Shown here: piece after piece, positions 61,541-64,000 of the stretch
Layout: every line of letters begins with the position of its first letter
Position numbering within the stretch: the stretch's first letter is position 1
From: Xestospongia bergquistia
Lineage: Eukaryota; Porifera; Demospongiae; Haplosclerida; Petrosiidae
Direction: 5' to 3'
Length of the DNA: 64,000 nucleotides
Assembly: GCA_963965975.1 (NCBI GenBank)
Contig: OZ014422.1
Span: 6,799,701-6,863,700, forward strand
The notes under the pieces: model-generated
Told to the model about the DNA's origin: nothing
Databases searched by the model: none
What the model saw: the letters and a program-made list of their open reading frames with translations, nothing else
Position numbers and translations under genes: made by a program

Positions 61541-62013
61541 AAATTGTTTTTCTTTAGACGTTATCGCAGTATGACTGAAGAAGGGCTGAAGATTAAATTC
61601 ATATAAGTAATTAAATGCACGTGAAAGTTTTTTTTTACGTCGATTAATTAGATTAAACGGCTTCCTGTATTTTTTTAGGGCTAGTAATAATGATTTTCGC
61701 GCAATATTAAAATTTTTCGTATGTTTTATTAATAATTGTTGCAGCTAAAAATGGCACAAAAATACAAAATAATAGTAATAATGTTTTTAATCGAAACAAT
61801 AGCAATAATAATTATTATAATTATTTCAAATTAATAATCGTTATAATATGATATAACCACACCCAATGCGCATGCGCAGAAAGCCCTGTTTACTGAAAAG
61901 GGAGAAGTGAGACTAACCTCTTTCCTTGAACAGAGAGAATTTTCAAGCAGTTTTTTGATAGAACACGTTTCTTGGTTGGAGCATTGTGAGTTACTTGAAG
62001 ACAAGGACTCACC
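61541..62013. promoter_or_regulatory. Divergent promoter between desaturase B and talin, with an NRF1-type site
   Basis: A 473-bp head-to-head gap. TGCGCATGCGCA at 61867-61878 is a perfect palindromic match to the NRF1 (alpha-PAL) consensus, about 136 bp above the talin ATG. No TATA box is positioned convincingly for either gene. Confidence 0.6.
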
Positions 62014-64000
62014 ATGACTGCAATCTCACTAAAAATTCACATTGTTAAGAGCAACAATGTGAAGACAATGCAGGTAGGATGACAACAAGTAGTGACTTAC
62101 TTGTTAAACTTGTTTCTATAACTAGTTTGAGGAGTCTATGATTGTCTATGATGTGTGTAGACTGATTCGAGATCGAGTACCAGATGCTGCTCAAGGACAA
62201 CGTAAGATAACTTAAAATTGTTCTTGTATTTATATACTAATAATGGAGTCCTTGTTTGAAAATGTAACATGAGTCTAATATTGTGTAATCTACTTCCTTT
62301 ATTTTGATTTATTATTATTGTTAAAGACCAGGATAATAGGTGATTGCAACCTATTATGGCCCTAGATATGACATTGTCTGTTGTTTATACTTTTAATGTT
62401 GTTATGTTTGTAAACAAGCATAACCTTCCTTGACATGACTTAGTTGTTTAGTAACTATTAGTGGGTGGAGACCTTAAATCCTTCCTTATATGTTTGGTGT
62501 ATAAGGGGTTAACTCTTAATTAGTAATGGGTGTGTACTGTTGTTAGGGAAAAGAATTTCTGTAGGAATTTTATTAATTTCACTATTTATACTAGCCAATG
62601 AATATGGGTTATTCAGCCCTGATGAAGATCCAACTAAAGGACGATGGCTAGAACAAGGAAGAACATTAGAATATTATCATTTGAAGAATGGAGTAAGATA
62701 ATTGTCTTATGTACTACATCATTGTCTCCATTGTGATAGGATATGCTCGAGTATCGAAAGAAAACCCGCCCTCTTCGAATTAAAACATTGGATGGTAGTA
62801 TCAAGACAATATTGGTATATTTAAAGTTATGCTTGTGTGTATTTTAATATACATTGATATGTTAGGTCGATGATAGTGCTACTGTGGCAGAAATTACAAA
62901 GACCGTTTGTGATAGAATTGGTATCACAAATCCAGAGGAGTTTTTCCTATGCACTGAGAGTGAAACAGCTGAGATGACTCTCCGACGTGTAAGTGACATT
63001 ATGCTATGTTTATTTATAGTAACGTTATCTTTGTATCTATTTTTAGCAACAACATCATGCTCGTAATCAGAAGGAAATGGATAAATTGAAACGACGTCAT
63101 CATACTGATGATGAATGTAAGACACATTACCTCACTTAAATTGTATTAATGTTACTCTCTGTTTAAAATTGTGGTTTATTGTGTATAGTGAGTTTATTAG
63201 CCACAAATATGTAATATATGTAATTAAAGATGACCATATTTGGGCATTATGACAACTTGATTTCTCTCTCCAGTAAATTGGGTTAACAGAGATAAGTCGT
63301 TACGAGAACAAGGAATTGATGAGACGGAAGTGTTGATCCTACGAAAGAGATTATTTTTCACAGACGATAATGTTGACGTCAATGATCCAGTCCAAGTCAA
63401 TCTTCTTTATGTCCAGGTACAGTTTTATCTCTCATACTGATATTAGTAACTATATCTCTCTCTAGTCTCGTGATAGTATTGTTAATGGGACACATCCGTG
63501 TACTAAGGACGAAGCTGTTCTATTTGCTGCTTACCAATGTCAAGTTCAATATGGTAATAACAATGAAGCTAAGCACAAGACTGGCTTCCTCAAGTAAGTT
63601 TATCTTGAAAGTTGTTATTTAATTATTTGGTAAACTAGTTTGGGTGAGTTTTTACCAAAAGAATATTTAAGATTCAAAGCAATTGAAAAAGAAATTTTCA
63701 AGGTATTTTATTACTTAATTATTGTACTAATGACAGGGGTATGTTGCTATATCCTTATTGATATAGGAACATCGTAAACTCCATAATATGACAGAGATCA
63801 ATGCAAAATATCGCTACATCACATTATGTCGCTCACTGAAGACATATGGAGTAACCTTTTTCCTTGTGAAGGTACTATGTCCATCTCTGATATAGAAATA
63901 TAATGTTATTTCTTTAGGAAAAGATGCGTGGGCGTAATCGTTTGGTGCCACGCCTACTTGGTATTACACGAGAATCTGTCCTTCGAGTGGATGAAAATAC
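62014..64000 (+). CDS. TLN: Talin, N-terminal FERM region (3' partial)
   Basis: Eleven exons splice cleanly: 62014-62073, 62126-62201, 62595-62692, 62740-62814, 62866-62988, 63047-63116, 63274-63416, 63466-63593, 63639-63702, 63767-63871 and 63918 to the window end. They encode about 341 residues. The start MTAISLKIHIVKSNNVKTMQ, then GLFSPDEDPTKGRWLE, YRKKTRPLRIKTLDG, DPVQVNLLYVQSRD, CQVQYG and RLVPRLLGITRESVLRVDE track animal talin F0-F1-F2 residue for residue. Talin binds integrin beta tails through FERM and links them to actin at adhesion sites. The ATG has a favourable context (caccATGA). The rod domain lies outside the window. The family's full length is about 2500 residues. Confidence 0.95.
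62333..62357. repeat. Perfect 9-bp inverted repeat in talin intron 2
   Basis: ATAATAGGT (62333-62341) and ACCTATTAT (62349-62357) with a 7-nt loop, inside a 393-bp intron that is long for this gene. It may be a remnant of a small mobile element or a chance hairpin. Confidence 0.4.

Overview
The window is animal DNA, AT-rich and intron-dense. It most likely comes from a demosponge, and the haplosclerid Amphimedon queenslandica or a close relative is my best guess. The reasons are the very short introns (often 40-60 bp), intergenic gaps of 55-800 bp, and above all a run of genes with the architecture of sponge aggregation factors (AFs), the large extracellular proteoglycan cores behind species-specific cell adhesion and self/non-self recognition. 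Species and family names come from sequence reading and memory; no search was run.

The layout is as follows. (1) Positions 1-12459, minus strand: AF-like gene 1, cut at its 3' end by the window edge. It has a signal peptide, a Cys-rich module, about 24 Calx-beta modules and the start of a VWD-like region. (2) 12627-20221, minus: AF-like gene 2, with signal peptide, Cys-rich module, five Calx-beta, six VWA and a C-terminal Wreath-type region. (3) 20993-32074, minus: AF-like gene 3, with signal peptide, Cys-rich module, about 20 Calx-beta, a VWD-like region and Wreath. (4) 32362-33922, minus: ATG13, an autophagy initiation gene lodged inside the cluster. (5) 33978-42927, plus: AF-like gene 4, with signal peptide, IgGFc-binding-type domain, 11 Calx-beta, VWD and Wreath. 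(6) 43156-56874, minus: AF-like gene 5, with signal peptide, IgGFc-binding-type domain, about 19 Calx-beta interrupted by two VWA, then VWD and Wreath. (7) 57644-61540: two intronless acyl-CoA delta-9 desaturase paralogues on the minus strand, on either side of a plus-strand sphingosine-1-phosphate phosphatase-like gene. (8) 62014-64000, plus: the first eleven exons of talin, truncated by the window end.

The five AF-like genes are built from symmetric phase-1 exons. Each Calx-beta module is split over two exons (an N-half with an E-N/E-G turn and a C-half ending in D-D-D-G/S), so exon pairs can be duplicated, lost or skipped without breaking frame. Five separate recent tandem duplications inside the genes, introns included, show this happening. 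The genes fall into two N-terminal classes: a Cys-rich module in genes 1-3 and an IgGFc-binding domain in genes 4-5. The four visible C-termini share a two-exon Wreath-type region and all end in cysteine. The likely shared role is calcium-dependent extracellular adhesion and allorecognition. Talin next door is the cytoplasmic integrin-actin linker; its position beside adhesion genes may be coincidence.

Parts that look least described are the IgGFc-binding N-terminus on an AF-like scaffold, the invariant C-terminal cysteine, the unrecognised Cys-rich N-terminal module, two VWA domains with broken metal sites next to the Wreath region, and palindromic TGAGCATGCTCA elements clustered in introns of two of the genes.
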